From positions 1 through 60,195 of the forward strand of contig MBQZ01000016.1 in the NCBI GenBank assembly GCA_002134785.1: DNA of 60,195 nt, read 5' to 3'. The notes under the pieces were generated by a model. That model did no database searches and was not told the DNA's origin. It worked only from the letters and a program-made list of their open reading frames with translations. Of this stretch, positions 9,367 to 19,029 are shown piece after piece; positions within the stretch are counted from its first letter, which is position 1; the number at the start of each line of letters is the position of its first letter. Source of the DNA: Crenothrix sp. D3. GTDB lineage: Bacteria > Pseudomonadota > Gammaproteobacteria > Methylococcales > Methylomonadaceae. Both the position numbers and the translations under genes were made by a program.

Positions 9367-9873
9367 TTAGTGTTTGGTGATTTTATCTAAATAACCCATG
9401 AATACTGCCGAAATGACAAAAGTCAGATGAATAATGACGTACCACATTAATTTATCGTTCGCTGTTCCGTTGATATTCATAAATACTTTCAGCAAATGAA
9501 TGGATGAAATAGCCACGATAGATGAAGCGACTTTCATTTTCAAAGAGCCATAATCATGCGTTCCTAGCCAATCCAATTTTTCGGTTGCTTCACCAATATC
9601 TAAGCGTGACACAAAATTTTCATAGCCGCTAAACATGACAATCACAATTAAACTCGCCACTAAGGTAAGGTCAATTAAACTAAGCAATGTCAATACCAAG
9701 TCAGACTCACCGAGTTCAAAAATATGGGGCAGGAAATGTAGCATTTCTTGAAAAAATTTGATGAAGATGGCGAGTAATGCCAGACTTAAACCCGCATAAA
9801 TAGGCGCGAGTATCCAGCGACTGCCATACATGAATTTTTCGAGTGAATGTTCTATTTTTTCGTGGAATGACAT
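9367..9873 (-). CDS. UPF0114 (YqhA) family membrane protein
   Basis: 168 residues from the ATG at 9873 (AAGAA upstream); a longer frame to 9933 adds 20 unlikely residues. Begins [22 protein letters not shown], the signature of UPF0114/YqhA, and contains four predicted membrane segments, with [13 protein letters not shown] between the second and third. The [22 protein letters not shown] segment is also family-typical. Function unknown in the family. It follows metH on the minus strand with a palindromic hairpin between. Confidence 0.85.
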   Translation of the reverse strand: MSFHEKIEHSLEKFMYGSRWILAPIYAGLSLALLAIFIKFFQEMLHFLPHIFELGESDLVLTLLSLIDLTLVASLIVIVMFSGYENFVSRLDIGEATEKLDWLGTHDYGSLKMKVASSIVAISSIHLLKVFMNINGTANDKLMWYVIIHLTFVISAVFMGYLDKITKH

Positions 9874-9912
9874 GATGTTAGTTCTTGTTGCTGAATGGGG
9901 TAACAAGACCGC

Positions 9913-9931
9913 GCAGGTTTTTAAAACCTGC
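9913..9931 (-). terminator. Palindromic hairpin after metH
   Basis: GCAGGTTTT-T-AAAACCTGC, a 19-base near-perfect palindrome, lies 15 bases past the metH stop. Stem has G/C base and T/A tip with essentially no loop; could be a terminator, a processing signal or a dispersed repeat. Confidence 0.45.
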
Positions 9932-9945
9932 ACGATCTGTGATGA

Positions 9946-12900
9946 TTAATGGTGTAAATGTGCGGCTAACCAACGGGCGGCAACCTCTTCAGCAATACCT
10001 TTACGGCGTGCGTAATCGGCTAACTGCTCTTTATCTATTTTACCCACATTAAAATACTGCGCTTCAGGATGGGAGAAATACCAACCGCTCACTGCTGAGG
10101 CTGGATACATAGCATAGCTTTCGGTTAAGGCTATGCTGGTGTGTTCAGTGACATTGAGCAATTCAAACAATTTTTCTTTTTCAGTATGGTCAGGGCAAGC
10201 GGGATAACCAGGTGCTGGACGAATGCCTTGATAACTTTCATTAATGAGTTGTTCTGAGCTATGCGCTTCGTCTTCAGCGTATCCCCAATACTCTTTTCTC
10301 ACCATGAGATGCAGGTATTCGGCAAAGGCTTCGGCGAGTCTGTCCGCTAGGGCTTTGAGCATAATTGAGCTGTAATCATCGTGGTCTTGTTCAAATTCTG
10401 CTAATTTTGCTTCGATGCCGATGCCTGTGGTGACAGCAAAACCACCGATATAATCGGCTTTTCCGCTATCCACTGGCGCGATAAAATCCGATAAACAATA
10501 ATTCGGACGGCCGGGGGCTTTGATATTTTGCTGACGCAAGTGTTGCAACGTTTCGCGGACTTGGCTGCGTGATTCATCGGTATACACAATGACATCATCA
10601 CCCTCACTGGCGGCGGGGAAAAAACCCACCACTGCCCTCGCCTGTAACCAGTTTTCACTGACTATTTTTTTCAACATCGTTTGTGCATCGGCAAATAACG
10701 TCCGCGCTTCAACACCAACCACTTTATCATCCAAAATTTTTGGGTAACTGCCCGCCATTTCCCACGTTTGAAAAAATGGTGTCCAATCAATATAGTCAAC
10801 CAAGGTCACCATTGGTAAATTATCAATGACTTTAATGCCTAAGAATGAAGGTTTAACAGGGGTCAGCATAGCCCATTCATATTTATTACGTCTCGCGTCT
10901 TCCAGTGAGTGTTGTTTAGTTTTAGCCTCCCTGCCCTTGTGACGCTCTCTAACTTCTTCATACTCCTCGCGGACACCTTTTATGAATTCGTCTTTTAATT
11001 CAACACTGAGCAGATTACTGGCAACGCCCACACCGCGTGACGCATCAGTCACATAGACGGTCGCGCCATTGGTGTAATGTGGTTCAATTTTGACCGCAGT
11101 ATGAGCGCGTGAGGTAGTCGCACCACCTATCATCAGTGGAATAGTAAAACCTTGTCGCTGCATTTCTTTGGCAACGTGTACCATTTCATCCAGTGAAGGC
11201 GTAATTAAGCCACTTAAACCAATAATATCCACTTTTTCCAAGCGGGCAGTTTGTAATATTTTTTCTGCGGATACCATTACGCCTAAGTCAACCACGTCAT
11301 AATTATTGCATTGCAACACTACCGCGACGATGTTTTTACCAATATCGTGAACATCGCCTTTGACGGTTGCCATGAGAATTTTACCGTTAGTTTGTCGATC
11401 GCCAGCGGCTTTATCGGCATCCATAAATGGCATTAAATAAGCGACGGCTTTTTTCATTACTCGCGCCGATTTAACCACTTGCGGCAAAAACATTTTTCCC
11501 GCGCCAAATAAATCACCGACCACGTTCATGCCATCCATTAACGCGCCTTCGATAACGTGTAAGGGTCTTTCGGCTTCTAACCGCGCTTGTTCGGTGTCTT
11601 CGTCGATGTAATCGGTAATGCCTTTGACCAGCGCGTGTTCTAGGCGTTTATTAACAGGCCACGACCGCCATTCTTGATTTTCAGCTTTGACTTCACCTGT
11701 GCTACCGTCACCACGGTATTTTTCCGCTAATGCCAGTAATTGGTCAGTACCGCTACCATCATGACGATTTAACACCACGTCTTCGATGGTGTTGCGTAAA
11801 TCATCAGGGACATCAGCGTAAATAGCCAGTTGTCCCGCATTGACAATCCCCATTGTCATGCCCGCTTGAATCGCGTGGTATAAAAACACTGCATGAATGG
11901 CTTCACGCACTGGATTATTGCCGCGAAACGAAAATGATACATTAGACACGCCGCCAGAAATCAGCGCGTAAGGCAGAGTACGTTTGATTTCGCGAGTGGC
12001 TTCAATAAAATCCACTCCGTAGTTATTGTGTTCATCAATGCCTGTGGCAATGGCGAAAATATTAGGATCAAAAATAATATCTTCAGGCGGAAAGCCAATT
12101 TGTTCGACCAGAATTTTATAAGCACGTTGGCAAATTTCAATTTTGCGGGCTTTGGTGTCGGCTTGCCCTTCTTCATCAAATGCCATGACAATAACTGCCG
12201 CGCCATAGCGATGTACCAGTTTGGCGTGTTTAATGAACGCCTCTTCGCCTTCTTTCAAGGAAATGGAATTGACCACACCTTTACCCTGAATACATTTAAG
12301 CCCAGCTTCCAAAATATCCCATTTGGAGGAATCGAGCATAATCGGCACTTTGGCAATATCAGGTTCGGCGGCAATCAGCATCAAGAAGCGCACCATTGCT
12401 TCTTTGGATTCCAGCATCCCTTCATCCATGTTGATGTCGATGATTTGTGCGCCGTTTTCGACTTGTTGTTTGGCAACGTCTAAAGCAGCTTCAAAATGAC
12501 CGTCGATAATTAAGCGTTTGAACGCGGCTGAGCCTGTGACGTTAGTGCGTTCACCGACATTGACGAATAAAGAATCTGCGCCGATAGTCATTGGCTCTAA
12601 ACCTGCGAGTCGGCATTTTTTTTCAATTTCTGGAATAGGACGGGGTGGGTATTTTCCTACCGCATCAACGATGGCTTTAATAGTCGCGGGTGATGTGCCG
12701 CAACAGCCGCCGATAATATTGAGATAGCCATTTTTTGCCCAATCAGCAATTTCTGCTGCCATCATTTCAGGGGTTTCATCGTACTCACCGAACTCATTCG
12801 GCAAGCCTGCATTAGGATGTGCAGATACATTGGTATCGGCAATGCTGGATAATTCAGCAATGTATTGACGTAGTTCAGTTGCCCCTAATGCACAGTTAAA

Positions 12901-13623
12901 ACCAAAGGAAATAGGGTTAACGTGTTTTAAGGAATTCCAAAACGCACCTACTGTTTGCCCTGATAAAGTTCTGCCTGATGCGTCGGTAATTGTGCCTGAA
13001 ATCATCACGGGTAATTTATAGCCAATGTCGTCAAACACTTGTTCAACCGCAAAAATGGCGGCTTTCGCATTCAAGGTATCAAACACGGTTTCAATTAAAA
13101 TAAGATCTGCCCCACCTTCAATCAATCCATGCGTGGCTTCGGTGTAAGCAATAACTAATTCATCAAAAGAAATATTGCGGAAACCTGGATCGTTGACATC
13201 GGGTGACATGGACGCAGTACGCGCCGTTGGCCCTAAGACACCTGCAACAAAACGCGGTTTTTCTGGCGTGCTGTATTGTTCAGCGGCAGCTCTGGCAATT
13301 TTTGCTGAGGCTACGTTAATTTCGAATGCCAAGGATTCCATACCGTAATCCGCCATAGAAATCGTGGTCGAATTGAAGGTATTGGTTTCAACAATATCCG
13401 CACCTGCGGCAAAATACGCGCTGTGTATCGCTTGAATAATGTCAGGTTGCGTTAAAGACAACAAATCATTATTACCTTTTAAATCGGTTTCCCACTGCGC
13501 AAAACGTGTCCCACGATAATCTTTTTCTTCCAGCTTATAGCCTTGAATCATCGTCCCCATCGCGCCGTCGAGAAATAAAATGCGTTGGGACAAGTGTTGT
13601 TTGAATAAGTCTGTTCTGTTCAT
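9946..13623 (-). CDS. metH: Cobalamin-dependent methionine synthase MetH
   Basis: Transfers a methyl group from 5-methyltetrahydrofolate via cobalamin to homocysteine, giving methionine. 1225 residues from the ATG at 13623, the usual full length. Domain order is complete: homocysteine-binding barrel (about 8-320) with Zn ligands C244 (FGFNCALG) and C307/C308 (GGCCGTSP); folate-binding pterin domain (about 350-610, [18 protein letters not shown]); helical cap and B12 domain with DVHDIGKN (axial His near 755), GLSGLI and GGATTS; and the SAM-dependent reactivation domain ending with YWGYAEDE and [12 protein letters not shown]. An in-frame TTG at 13635 is less likely. Divergent from the DUF2970 gene with under 90 bases between, and I see no cobalamin riboswitch there. 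Confidence 0.98.
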   Translation of the reverse strand: MNRTDLFKQHLSQRILFLDGAMGTMIQGYKLEEKDYRGTRFAQWETDLKGNNDLLSLTQPDIIQAIHSAYFAAGADIVETNTFNSTTISMADYGMESLAFEINVASAKIARAAAEQYSTPEKPRFVAGVLGPTARTASMSPDVNDPGFRNISFDELVIAYTEATHGLIEGGADLILIETVFDTLNAKAAIFAVEQVFDDIGYKLPVMISGTITDASGRTLSGQTVGAFWNSLKHVNPISFGFNCALGATELRQYIAELSSIADTNVSAHPNAGLPNEFGEYDETPEMMAAEIADWAKNGYLNIIGGCCGTSPATIKAIVDAVGKYPPRPIPEIEKKCRLAGLEPMTIGADSLFVNVGERTNVTGSAAFKRLIIDGHFEAALDVAKQQVENGAQIIDINMDEGMLESKEAMVRFLMLIAAEPDIAKVPIMLDSSKWDILEAGLKCIQGKGVVNSISLKEGEEAFIKHAKLVHRYGAAVIVMAFDEEGQADTKARKIEICQRAYKILVEQIGFPPEDIIFDPNIFAIATGIDEHNNYGVDFIEATREIKRTLPYALISGGVSNVSFSFRGNNPVREAIHAVFLYHAIQAGMTMGIVNAGQLAIYADVPDDLRNTIEDVVLNRHDGSGTDQLLALAEKYRGDGSTGEVKAENQEWRSWPVNKRLEHALVKGITDYIDEDTEQARLEAERPLHVIEGALMDGMNVVGDLFGAGKMFLPQVVKSARVMKKAVAYLMPFMDADKAAGDRQTNGKILMATVKGDVHDIGKNIVAVVLQCNNYDVVDLGVMVSAEKILQTARLEKVDIIGLSGLITPSLDEMVHVAKEMQRQGFTIPLMIGGATTSRAHTAVKIEPHYTNGATVYVTDASRGVGVASNLLSVELKDEFIKGVREEYEEVRERHKGREAKTKQHSLEDARRNKYEWAMLTPVKPSFLGIKVIDNLPMVTLVDYIDWTPFFQTWEMAGSYPKILDDKVVGVEARTLFADAQTMLKKIVSENWLQARAVVGFFPAASEGDDVIVYTDESRSQVRETLQHLRQQNIKAPGRPNYCLSDFIAPVDSGKADYIGGFAVTTGIGIEAKLAEFEQDHDDYSSIMLKALADRLAEAFAEYLHLMVRKEYWGYAEDEAHSSEQLINESYQGIRPAPGYPACPDHTEKEKLFELLNVTEHTSIALTESYAMYPASAVSGWYFSHPEAQYFNVGKIDKEQLADYARRKGIAEEVAARWLAAHLHH

Positions 13624-13709
13624 TGAGATTACCAAAGGTGGGTGTGAAACTAATTATTGCTTAATGTGCGAGCTAGCACTATTATTTTTAATTTTCGGTT
13701 GGTGATATT

Positions 13710-13895
13710 GTGTCAAAATCAAAAATTATACAATTAATTAAGAGCGTTCTTTCTGCGGCTATGGGTGTACAAAGTGATGAAAATAGACGCAAAGAATTTG
13801 AACAAGGTTCGTTGTTGACTTATGTGATCGCTGGGGTAATTTTTACCGTGCTGTTTGTTGGCGGTCTTATTCTGCTGGTTTCTGTGATAGTGTGA
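13710..13895 (+). CDS. DUF2970 family small membrane protein
   Basis: 61 residues, GTG start at 13710. The sequence (IKSVLSAAMGVQSDENRRKEFEQG, then a single transmembrane helix TYVIAGVIFTVLFVGGLILLV) fits DUF2970: the A(A/F)xGVQS-xx-NR motif before one membrane segment is diagnostic. No function is established. Divergently paired with metH; followed within 10 bases by a strong terminator. Confidence 0.8.
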   Translation: MSKSKIIQLIKSVLSAAMGVQSDENRRKEFEQGSLLTYVIAGVIFTVLFVGGLILLVSVIV

Positions 13896-13901
13896 AACAA
13901 T

Positions 13902-13934
13902 AAAAAAGCCCAAGCAGGTGCTTGAGCTTTTTTA
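13902..13934. terminator. Bidirectional intrinsic terminator
   Basis: AAAAAAGC-C-CAAGCA GG TGCTTG-A-GCTTTTTT: a strong stem with an A-tract on the left and T-tract on the right, placed between the convergent DUF2970 gene and the membrane-protein gene ending at 13946. It can serve both strands. Confidence 0.9.
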
Positions 13935-13945
13935 GTTTTTATTTA

Positions 13946-14467
13946 TTATTCGGATGCAGATGATTTAAAGCTTTGTTTGATGCTGATAAACATCTCTTTA
14001 AGACCACTGAATAAGCTAGTGGCTGAAATTTCTTCTTTGGTGATTAGCTTAATGCGCAAAAACGCAATCGCAAAAAAGCTAAGGATAGAAGGAAATAACT
14101 CAAAATACAGTGATTTAAGCACGCCGCTAAAGCCCATATAACGCTCTTCATCCTGTCTGTCTCCGCCGTGTACCTCAGAACAACTTGAGTTCTTAAATTG
14201 CCCCATATCACCGTCTTTTTCGCCTGCTTTTGCAACTGCTTTAGTCGGTACGCAAGTTTCATCGTCTGAACCCAGCATCACTTTACTTTCTGTTTTAGTG
14301 CCGTCTAAATCAAACAGATTTACATTGATTTCAATCAATGCAAACTGTGTTATAAAAAAAACAAGTGCTGCACCAGCCGCCCACATCATCACATTGCCTA
14401 CTTTTGCTTTCTTAGCTGACTGATAAATCCAGAGAGCTACAAAAATCATTACCATTGCGCCAATCAT
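13946..14467 (-). CDS. Hypothetical inner-membrane protein
   Basis: 173 residues, not recognised. Strong ribosome site AGGAGA about 8 bases before the ATG at 14467. Two N-terminal membrane helices (about 1-17 and 26-46), a polar central section (50-112) with two cysteines (CVPTK, SSCSEVHGG) that would be periplasmic, then a third hydrophobic segment (LYFELFPSILSFFAIAFLRIKLI) and a cytoplasmic tail. The gene lies just downstream of a small secreted protein gene on the same strand (22-base gap), probably one transcription unit. No function can be assigned. Confidence 0.65.
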   Translation of the reverse strand: MIGAMVMIFVALWIYQSAKKAKVGNVMMWAAGAALVFFITQFALIEINVNLFDLDGTKTESKVMLGSDDETCVPTKAVAKAGEKDGDMGQFKNSSCSEVHGGDRQDEERYMGFSGVLKSLYFELFPSILSFFAIAFLRIKLITKEEISATSLFSGLKEMFISIKQSFKSSASE

Positions 14468-14489
14468 AAGTAATATCTCCTATTTTATA

Positions 14490-14876
14490 TTAGATTTTTT
14501 TTAGAAAAAAGAACATACCTGAACATTTCAGTATCATCTTTGCATCATCTTTTTCAAGCACTTTGCACGAGTCATATTTTTCTCGTCCTGGTGTCATTTG
14601 CTTTTTAATTTCGCCATTTTCAACTGAGTATTTAATGGGAATTTTCATTTCCCCAGTACGACCTACCGAGTCAGTTGACTTTGTTTGTATTATACCGTCA
14701 GCCTGAAAATCCCATTCAATTTTGACTGCTTTTTGCTCACCGTCTAATCTAATGGCCTCAGCATAGAGATTCCATTTACCTAAAATCTCAGAGTTATCCT
14801 TTAACTGAACTTCTGCATTCGCCGAAAATGCTATGAAAGTCGCTGCTAACGACAGTATTTTAACAATTTTTTTCAT
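14490..14876 (-). CDS. Small secreted protein (unknown, lipocalin-like size)
   Basis: 128 residues from the ATG at 14876, which has AGGGGAAG upstream; a longer frame to 14930 is unlikely. Signal peptide MKKIVKILSLAATFIAFSANA, cut before EVQ. The mature part opens with SEILGKWNLYAEAI and alternates short beta-like stretches (KIEWDFQADGIIQT, MKIPIKYSVENGEIKKQM), a layout like lipocalin-type or DUF-style periplasmic proteins where GKW is the first strand, with one C...C pair (SCKVLE, LKCSG). No family recognised with confidence. Confidence 0.65.
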   Translation of the reverse strand: MKKIVKILSLAATFIAFSANAEVQLKDNSEILGKWNLYAEAIRLDGEQKAVKIEWDFQADGIIQTKSTDSVGRTGEMKIPIKYSVENGEIKKQMTPGREKYDSCKVLEKDDAKMILKCSGMFFFLKKI

Positions 14877-15343
14877 TATTCTTCCCCTAATGTGTCCGCT
14901 TGAAAACGAAGAGTTTAAACTATACCACACTGGCTATCGACCTTTAACTATATCAATCTGCAATTTTATAGTTCAACATTTTTAAAATGCCATAAATAAA
15001 CAAATAAACAGCCTTAACTCTAATGTTACTCAATGTCCTGTAAAAACAAATCATCAGTGATTGATTTACGTTGCCCTGCCCTGCTTAAAACAAAAGCATT
15101 GATAATGCTAATGTATCGTTTATAATGAAAATTCTTCTTTTTAGAAGAAGCACTGAGAGTTAGCAGGGCTATACGAACGCGGAGCGGCTGTCATAATGGG
15201 AATCCATGTTAGCAGTTTGCGATGAAGCGTTTAGAGAATCATAAAAATTATTTTCTATGAAACTCATAACTATCATTCTGATTCCGCTTGCTATGTAGTT
15301 AGCAATTTCTCAAAAAAAATTATTATTTAGGTAGGAGATATTC
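14877..15343. other. Intergenic region with promoter and long leader
   Basis: No conventional gene. Holds a good plus-strand promoter at 15099-15126 followed by about 210 bases of untranslated leader before the 42-codon gene at 15344. The leader starts with a TTCTTC/GAAGAA hairpin (15129-15149) and repeats TTAGCAG/TTAGCAA three times. It could be a structured regulator or a small RNA; I recognise no known riboswitch. Confidence 0.5.
15099..15126 (+). promoter_or_regulatory. Sigma-70-type promoter for the 15344 small gene
   Basis: TTGATA (15099-15104), 16-base spacer, TATAAT (15121-15126). Transcription would begin near 15133, leaving a leader of roughly 210 bases before the next ribosome site. 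Confidence 0.65.
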
Positions 15344-15472
15344 ATGGGTTTTATATTAGACTTGACTGAAATGTTAAAAGAACCAAAAGGCATGATTGGT
15401 GCAGTTGTCGTTGTCGCTGCTATTTATTTTCTTGCAAAATGGGTTTTTGCTCCACACCCAGACGACGAGTAA
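15344..15472 (+). CDS. 42-residue single-pass membrane protein
   Basis: Short gene with TAGGAGA at 15332-15338 six bases before the ATG and a likely terminator 30 bases after its stop. Product starts MGFILDLTEMLKEPKGM, then a hydrophobic helix (IGAVVVVAAIYFLAKWVFA), and ends in acidic PHPDDE. The amphipathic N-terminus, central helix and charged tail look like a small membrane-protein regulator or subunit. Not recognised. The well-placed promoter, ribosome site and terminator make a real gene likely. Confidence 0.75.
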   Translation: MGFILDLTEMLKEPKGMIGAVVVVAAIYFLAKWVFAPHPDDE

Positions 15473-15502
15473 TAAGTCTTTAGTTTTAAATTGCCTGAAT
15501 TA

Positions 15503-15546
15503 GGTCGTTGCTTACTCTTTAGTGAGTAGCGACCTTATTTTTTGCC
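15503..15546 (+). terminator. Intrinsic terminator after the 42-codon gene
   Basis: Imperfect stem GGTCG...TACTC / GAGTA..CGACC with a small bulge, followed by TTATTTTTTG. Located 30 bases after the stop at 15472. Confidence 0.7.
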
Positions 15547-15605
15547 TCACTTTTTACATCCAATTGCTTTATACTCACACATTTTGCGGTTTTTAAAACA
15601 TCAAA

Positions 15606-17510
15606 ATGTATAAAACACTCCTCGCTACACTTTCAGAACTCAATTCTAAACGAGTACCCGTAACAGGCATTGGCTTATTTCGACTTTTTTACGGATTAGT
15701 CACCCTGCAAGAAATAGTATTTCTATTATATTTCAATCACTTAATATTTGACCCTATACCGTACATAGATGTCGAATTTCCGACTATTCCATTTTTTTTA
15801 TGTCTTTGGGCAGTAGTTGCCAGTTTTGTAGTAGTAGGCTATCGCTACTCATTTGCGGTGATTAGCAATTACATTTTTTGGATTGTTTTCGTTAATTTCA
15901 CCACGATGCAGCGTGACTTTGATGGTGGCTTTGATATTTTCATGATAGGTGCAGGATTTTTTCTGTTATTTATGCCCGCAGATCGTGCTTTTTCACTTGA
16001 TAATCTAAGGCGCAAACTCAGTACGCCTTTTACGTCTTATCACAGCTACGCAAAACCAACCGTATCGGTACTTGCCTATCTCTTACCTGTTGCCATTTGT
16101 TTGGGTTTCCTCTACTTCGATTCATCTATTCATAAAATGTTTGCTCAACATTGGCGCAATGGTCTGGGATCATGGCTACCATCAACGCAACCCTATTATG
16201 TTTCTGCGGTCGATATGTCTTGGTTACTTAACTTAGAATTAGTGGAAAAAACCATCGGCTATACCATTTTAGTTTTTCAATTTAGCTTTATTTTTCTATT
16301 TTTTCGCCGACAGTTCCGTGTTATTTATTTATTTATCGGTCTTAGCTTACATCTTGGTATTACCCTTTCCTTAAACATTTATCCTTTCGGACTGGGTATG
16401 TCCATATTTTATATTTTGTTAGTGCCATTTAGCTGGTGGCGTGCTATTGGCAAGCAATTAACGGCTAAAAAACCTGCTCTAACAGTTTTTTATGATCAGC
16501 ACTGCCCACTTTGTAATCGCACTGTATTAACGCTTAATCACTTTGATATATTTAGCCGTATCGATTTTAAAAATGCGCAACAACACGCGATGTATTATCC
16601 CGCACTGATGGGCATTAGTGATGAAACTTTATTGACGGATTTATATGCCCTAGATAGCGATAATAAAATTTATTCAGGTGTGGATACTTATAGTCAAATC
16701 TTGCTAAAAATGGGCTATTTAGCACCCCTAGGGCTTGTGTTGCGGCTGCCTGTTATTTATCAAATAGCTGTGAAAAAATACCGTGCTGTCGCTGATTCGC
16801 GACTACGCGTACCTTGTACATCAAACTGCGTCATCTCAGAAAAATTCTTAGATAACACGCTATACCACCGAATTTTTGAACAATTTGCTGTACAAAAACC
16901 GAAAACATTTGCTAGAAAACTGAGCAAGATATTGATTGCTATACTATTTTTACAGTTGAACAGCTCCATTCATTATGGGCTTTTTTATCGACTTGATTTA
17001 GCAATTGAAAAAAGTCCCATTAGCGTGCCTATTTCTCAAGCCAGTAACGCGCTTATTATGGTTTCTCAGCTATTTTTAGGTATCACCCCGCACGCTCTTT
17101 ATTTACACGACCATTTTGCTGGCTACGATCGCATTTTAGCCATTACCTACACCGATAAAAACGGTGTTGAACAGTGGCTACCATTTGTTAATGAACAAGG
17201 GCGATTACTCGCGCCAAATTGGGGGCGGGTACAGTCTATGTGGGCTAATATTGCGGTCACGCCAACGATTGATAATCAGCGGGTACGAAAATTTATTATG
17301 AAAGTCACTGCGTTTTGGGGTCGAAATAGTGGACTAGACATCAATAACACTATATTTCATATACAAATGAAAAAAATCGATGCACCGGCTGAGTGGGTTC
17401 ACGATCAACTGCATAAAAACTTTGCCTCACAATGGACAAATATTGGAACAGTTAGGTGGTCAAACGATATAATTTCATTCGATTTACCTGAAAACATCAA
17501 CGCATTATGA
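15606..17510 (+). CDS. HTTM-domain membrane protein fused to DCC thiol-disulfide oxidoreductase
   Basis: 634 residues in three parts. Residues 1-290 have eight or so hydrophobic segments and match the HTTM fold (horizontally transferred transmembrane domain, related to vitamin K-dependent gamma-carboxylase), including FRLFYGLVTL near the start and FDSSIHKM. Residues 293-410 are a DCC/DUF393 thioredoxin-like domain with FYDQHCPLCNRTV (CxxC at about 299-302). Residues 430-634 hold one more membrane helix and a soluble, presumably periplasmic, C-terminus. HTTM and DCC genes often neighbour each other; here they are one polypeptide. Substrate unknown. The ATG at 15606 has no strong ribosome site. 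Confidence 0.8.
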   Translation: MYKTLLATLSELNSKRVPVTGIGLFRLFYGLVTLQEIVFLLYFNHLIFDPIPYIDVEFPTIPFFLCLWAVVASFVVVGYRYSFAVISNYIFWIVFVNFTTMQRDFDGGFDIFMIGAGFFLLFMPADRAFSLDNLRRKLSTPFTSYHSYAKPTVSVLAYLLPVAICLGFLYFDSSIHKMFAQHWRNGLGSWLPSTQPYYVSAVDMSWLLNLELVEKTIGYTILVFQFSFIFLFFRRQFRVIYLFIGLSLHLGITLSLNIYPFGLGMSIFYILLVPFSWWRAIGKQLTAKKPALTVFYDQHCPLCNRTVLTLNHFDIFSRIDFKNAQQHAMYYPALMGISDETLLTDLYALDSDNKIYSGVDTYSQILLKMGYLAPLGLVLRLPVIYQIAVKKYRAVADSRLRVPCTSNCVISEKFLDNTLYHRIFEQFAVQKPKTFARKLSKILIAILFLQLNSSIHYGLFYRLDLAIEKSPISVPISQASNALIMVSQLFLGITPHALYLHDHFAGYDRILAITYTDKNGVEQWLPFVNEQGRLLAPNWGRVQSMWANIAVTPTIDNQRVRKFIMKVTAFWGRNSGLDINNTIFHIQMKKIDAPAEWVHDQLHKNFASQWTNIGTVRWSNDIISFDLPENINAL

Positions 17511-17617
17511 CCCACAGAAAGATTTTATTATTGCATCGTCATTATAGTCATGATATAAATTATCCGTGCTTTTCGTAACGCGCACATAAAAATAATTTAA
17601 CCCCATTGGAGGATACT

Positions 17618-17731
17618 ATGAAAAAAACTTTAGCAATTTTGGCTATGGCATTAATGATCGTTGGCTTAACTGGTTGTATCGATGACCAAGACAGCAGCAA
17701 ACAAAAAACTTCTAGCTCTATTTCTTTATAA
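17618..17731 (+). CDS. 37-residue lipoprotein
   Basis: ATG at 17618 preceded by TTGGAGGA (17607-17614). Product MKKTLAILAMALMIVGLTGC ends its signal with the lipobox LTG|C at residues 17-20; the mature chain is only about 18 residues, acidic then Ser/Lys-rich (IDDQDSSKQKTSSS). Resembles entericidin-sized mini-lipoproteins but is not clearly one. A perfect terminator follows 21 bases after the stop. Confidence 0.75.
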   Translation: MKKTLAILAMALMIVGLTGCIDDQDSSKQKTSSSISL

Positions 17732-17752
17732 GCTAAAAATTTCAGTAGTACC

Positions 17753-17782
17753 AAAAAACCCAGCTTAATTGCTGGGTTTTTT
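17753..17782 (+). terminator. Strong intrinsic terminator
   Basis: AAAAAACCCAGC (17753-17764), 6-base loop, GCTGGGTTTTTT (17771-17782): perfect 12-base stem ending in a T-tract, and an A-tract on the other side so it also serves the convergent amrS gene. Confidence 0.92.
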
Positions 17783-17825
17783 GTTTGTGGCTGGTCAATA
17801 TGTTTAGTAGAAAAACACCAAGCAC

Positions 17826-18911
17826 TCAATTAATAACAAGAGCTTTTCGCTTTGCGCCCCAGTCCCCCGCCTTTGTATTAAACACCCCCGCACAGCGTTC
17901 ACCACAAAAACGACAACAGCCTGAAACGTCCAGATTCCATTCGGACAATTCATACCAGTCTCTACCAATTAATAGTTCACCGCACGCATGGCAATAAGTG
18001 CTATCGGCGGCTTTATCATGCGCATTGCCGATATAGGCATAATGTACCCCATTTTTTAACGCGATTTGTCTAGCGCGTAATAAAGCCTGTAACTGCGTAT
18101 GGGGTTTATCGCGCATTTTCCAATCTGGGTGAAACGCACTAAAGTGCATAGGCACATCCGCACCCAAATTTTCAACCACCCATTGCGTCATCGCCTCCAG
18201 TTCTGCCTCTGAATCATTTTCATCGGGAATAATTAACGTCGTTAGCTCTAACCACACGGAGGTTTCATGCTTGATGTATTTCAGGGTGTCTAATACAGGC
18301 TGCAAATGCCCACCCGTTATGTGGTGATAAAAATGCTCAGTAAAGGCTTTTAAATCGATATTAGCCGCATCCATATACGCATAAAATTCAGCTCTTGGTT
18401 GTTCACAGACATAACCCGCCGACACCGCAACCGACTTTATACCCAACGCTCGACACGCCTGCGCGGTATCAATCGCATATTCATGAAACACCACAGGATC
18501 ATTGTAAGTGTAAGCCACGCTATCACAACCATGCGCTAATGCTGCCCTAGCAATCGCCTCAGGCGACGCTTTACTCATTAGCGTGTCCATCTCGCGTGAT
18601 TTACTTATATCCCAATTCTGGCAAAACTTACACGCCAGATTACAGCCTGCCGTACCAAACGACAAAATCGGCGACCCTGGTAAAAAATGATTGAGCGGCT
18701 TTTTTTCGATAGGATCAATCGCAAAACCACTGGAGCGACCATAACTGGTCATCACAATTTGATTATTTACATTTTGTCTAACAAAACACAGCCCGCGTTG
18801 CTCAGGGTGCAGTTTACAAAAACGAGGACACAAGTCACATTGTACTCGACCGTCTTCCAGCGTATGCCAATAACGGGTCTGTACCGTATCAGGCGTAATA
18901 AACGTAGTCAT
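17826..18911 (-). CDS. amrS: AmmeMemoRadiSam system radical SAM enzyme AmrS
   Basis: Radical SAM protein, 361 residues. The [4Fe-4S] binding motif is C90-x3-C94-x2-C97 (CNLACKFC), inside FGTAGCNLACKFCQNWDISK, typical of this PflA-like branch. An N-terminal CDLCPRFCKL...RGLCFVR cysteine cluster and C-terminal CHACG and CCRFCGERCAG clusters suggest further metal binding. The ATG at 18911 is chosen because AAGGTG lies 8 bases upstream; a GTG at 18920 overlaps that site. Divergent from amrB-amrA across 118 bases. The three-protein set is widely conserved in bacteria and archaea; its reaction is not one I can state with confidence. Confidence 0.92.
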   Translation of the reverse strand: MTTFITPDTVQTRYWHTLEDGRVQCDLCPRFCKLHPEQRGLCFVRQNVNNQIVMTSYGRSSGFAIDPIEKKPLNHFLPGSPILSFGTAGCNLACKFCQNWDISKSREMDTLMSKASPEAIARAALAHGCDSVAYTYNDPVVFHEYAIDTAQACRALGIKSVAVSAGYVCEQPRAEFYAYMDAANIDLKAFTEHFYHHITGGHLQPVLDTLKYIKHETSVWLELTTLIIPDENDSEAELEAMTQWVVENLGADVPMHFSAFHPDWKMRDKPHTQLQALLRARQIALKNGVHYAYIGNAHDKAADSTYCHACGELLIGRDWYELSEWNLDVSGCCRFCGERCAGVFNTKAGDWGAKRKALVIN

Positions 18912-18974
18912 TTGATTCACCTTTTCTATAAAAAAACCAGCATTTTGAACTTCTTATGGTATTTAAATTCAGCG

Positions 18975-18980
18975 TATAAT
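18975..18980 (+). promoter_or_regulatory. Candidate -10 element for amrB-amrA
   Basis: TATAAT in the amrS/amrB intergenic space, 49 bases before the amrB ATG. No good -35 at standard spacing (TTGAAC at 18945-18950 is too far), so an activator may be needed or the match may be chance. Confidence 0.4.
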
Positions 18981-19029
18981 GCCAACCCTTAAATATAAAC
19001 AATCTTGTTGATTTATAAAGGAGAAACTG

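Noticed and set aside
12028-12727. Plus-strand frames over metH
   Set aside because: Antisense to a fully conserved metH reading frame.
13624-13709. Cobalamin riboswitch upstream of metH
   Set aside because: The intergenic space is under 90 bases and no B12-box-like sequence is present.
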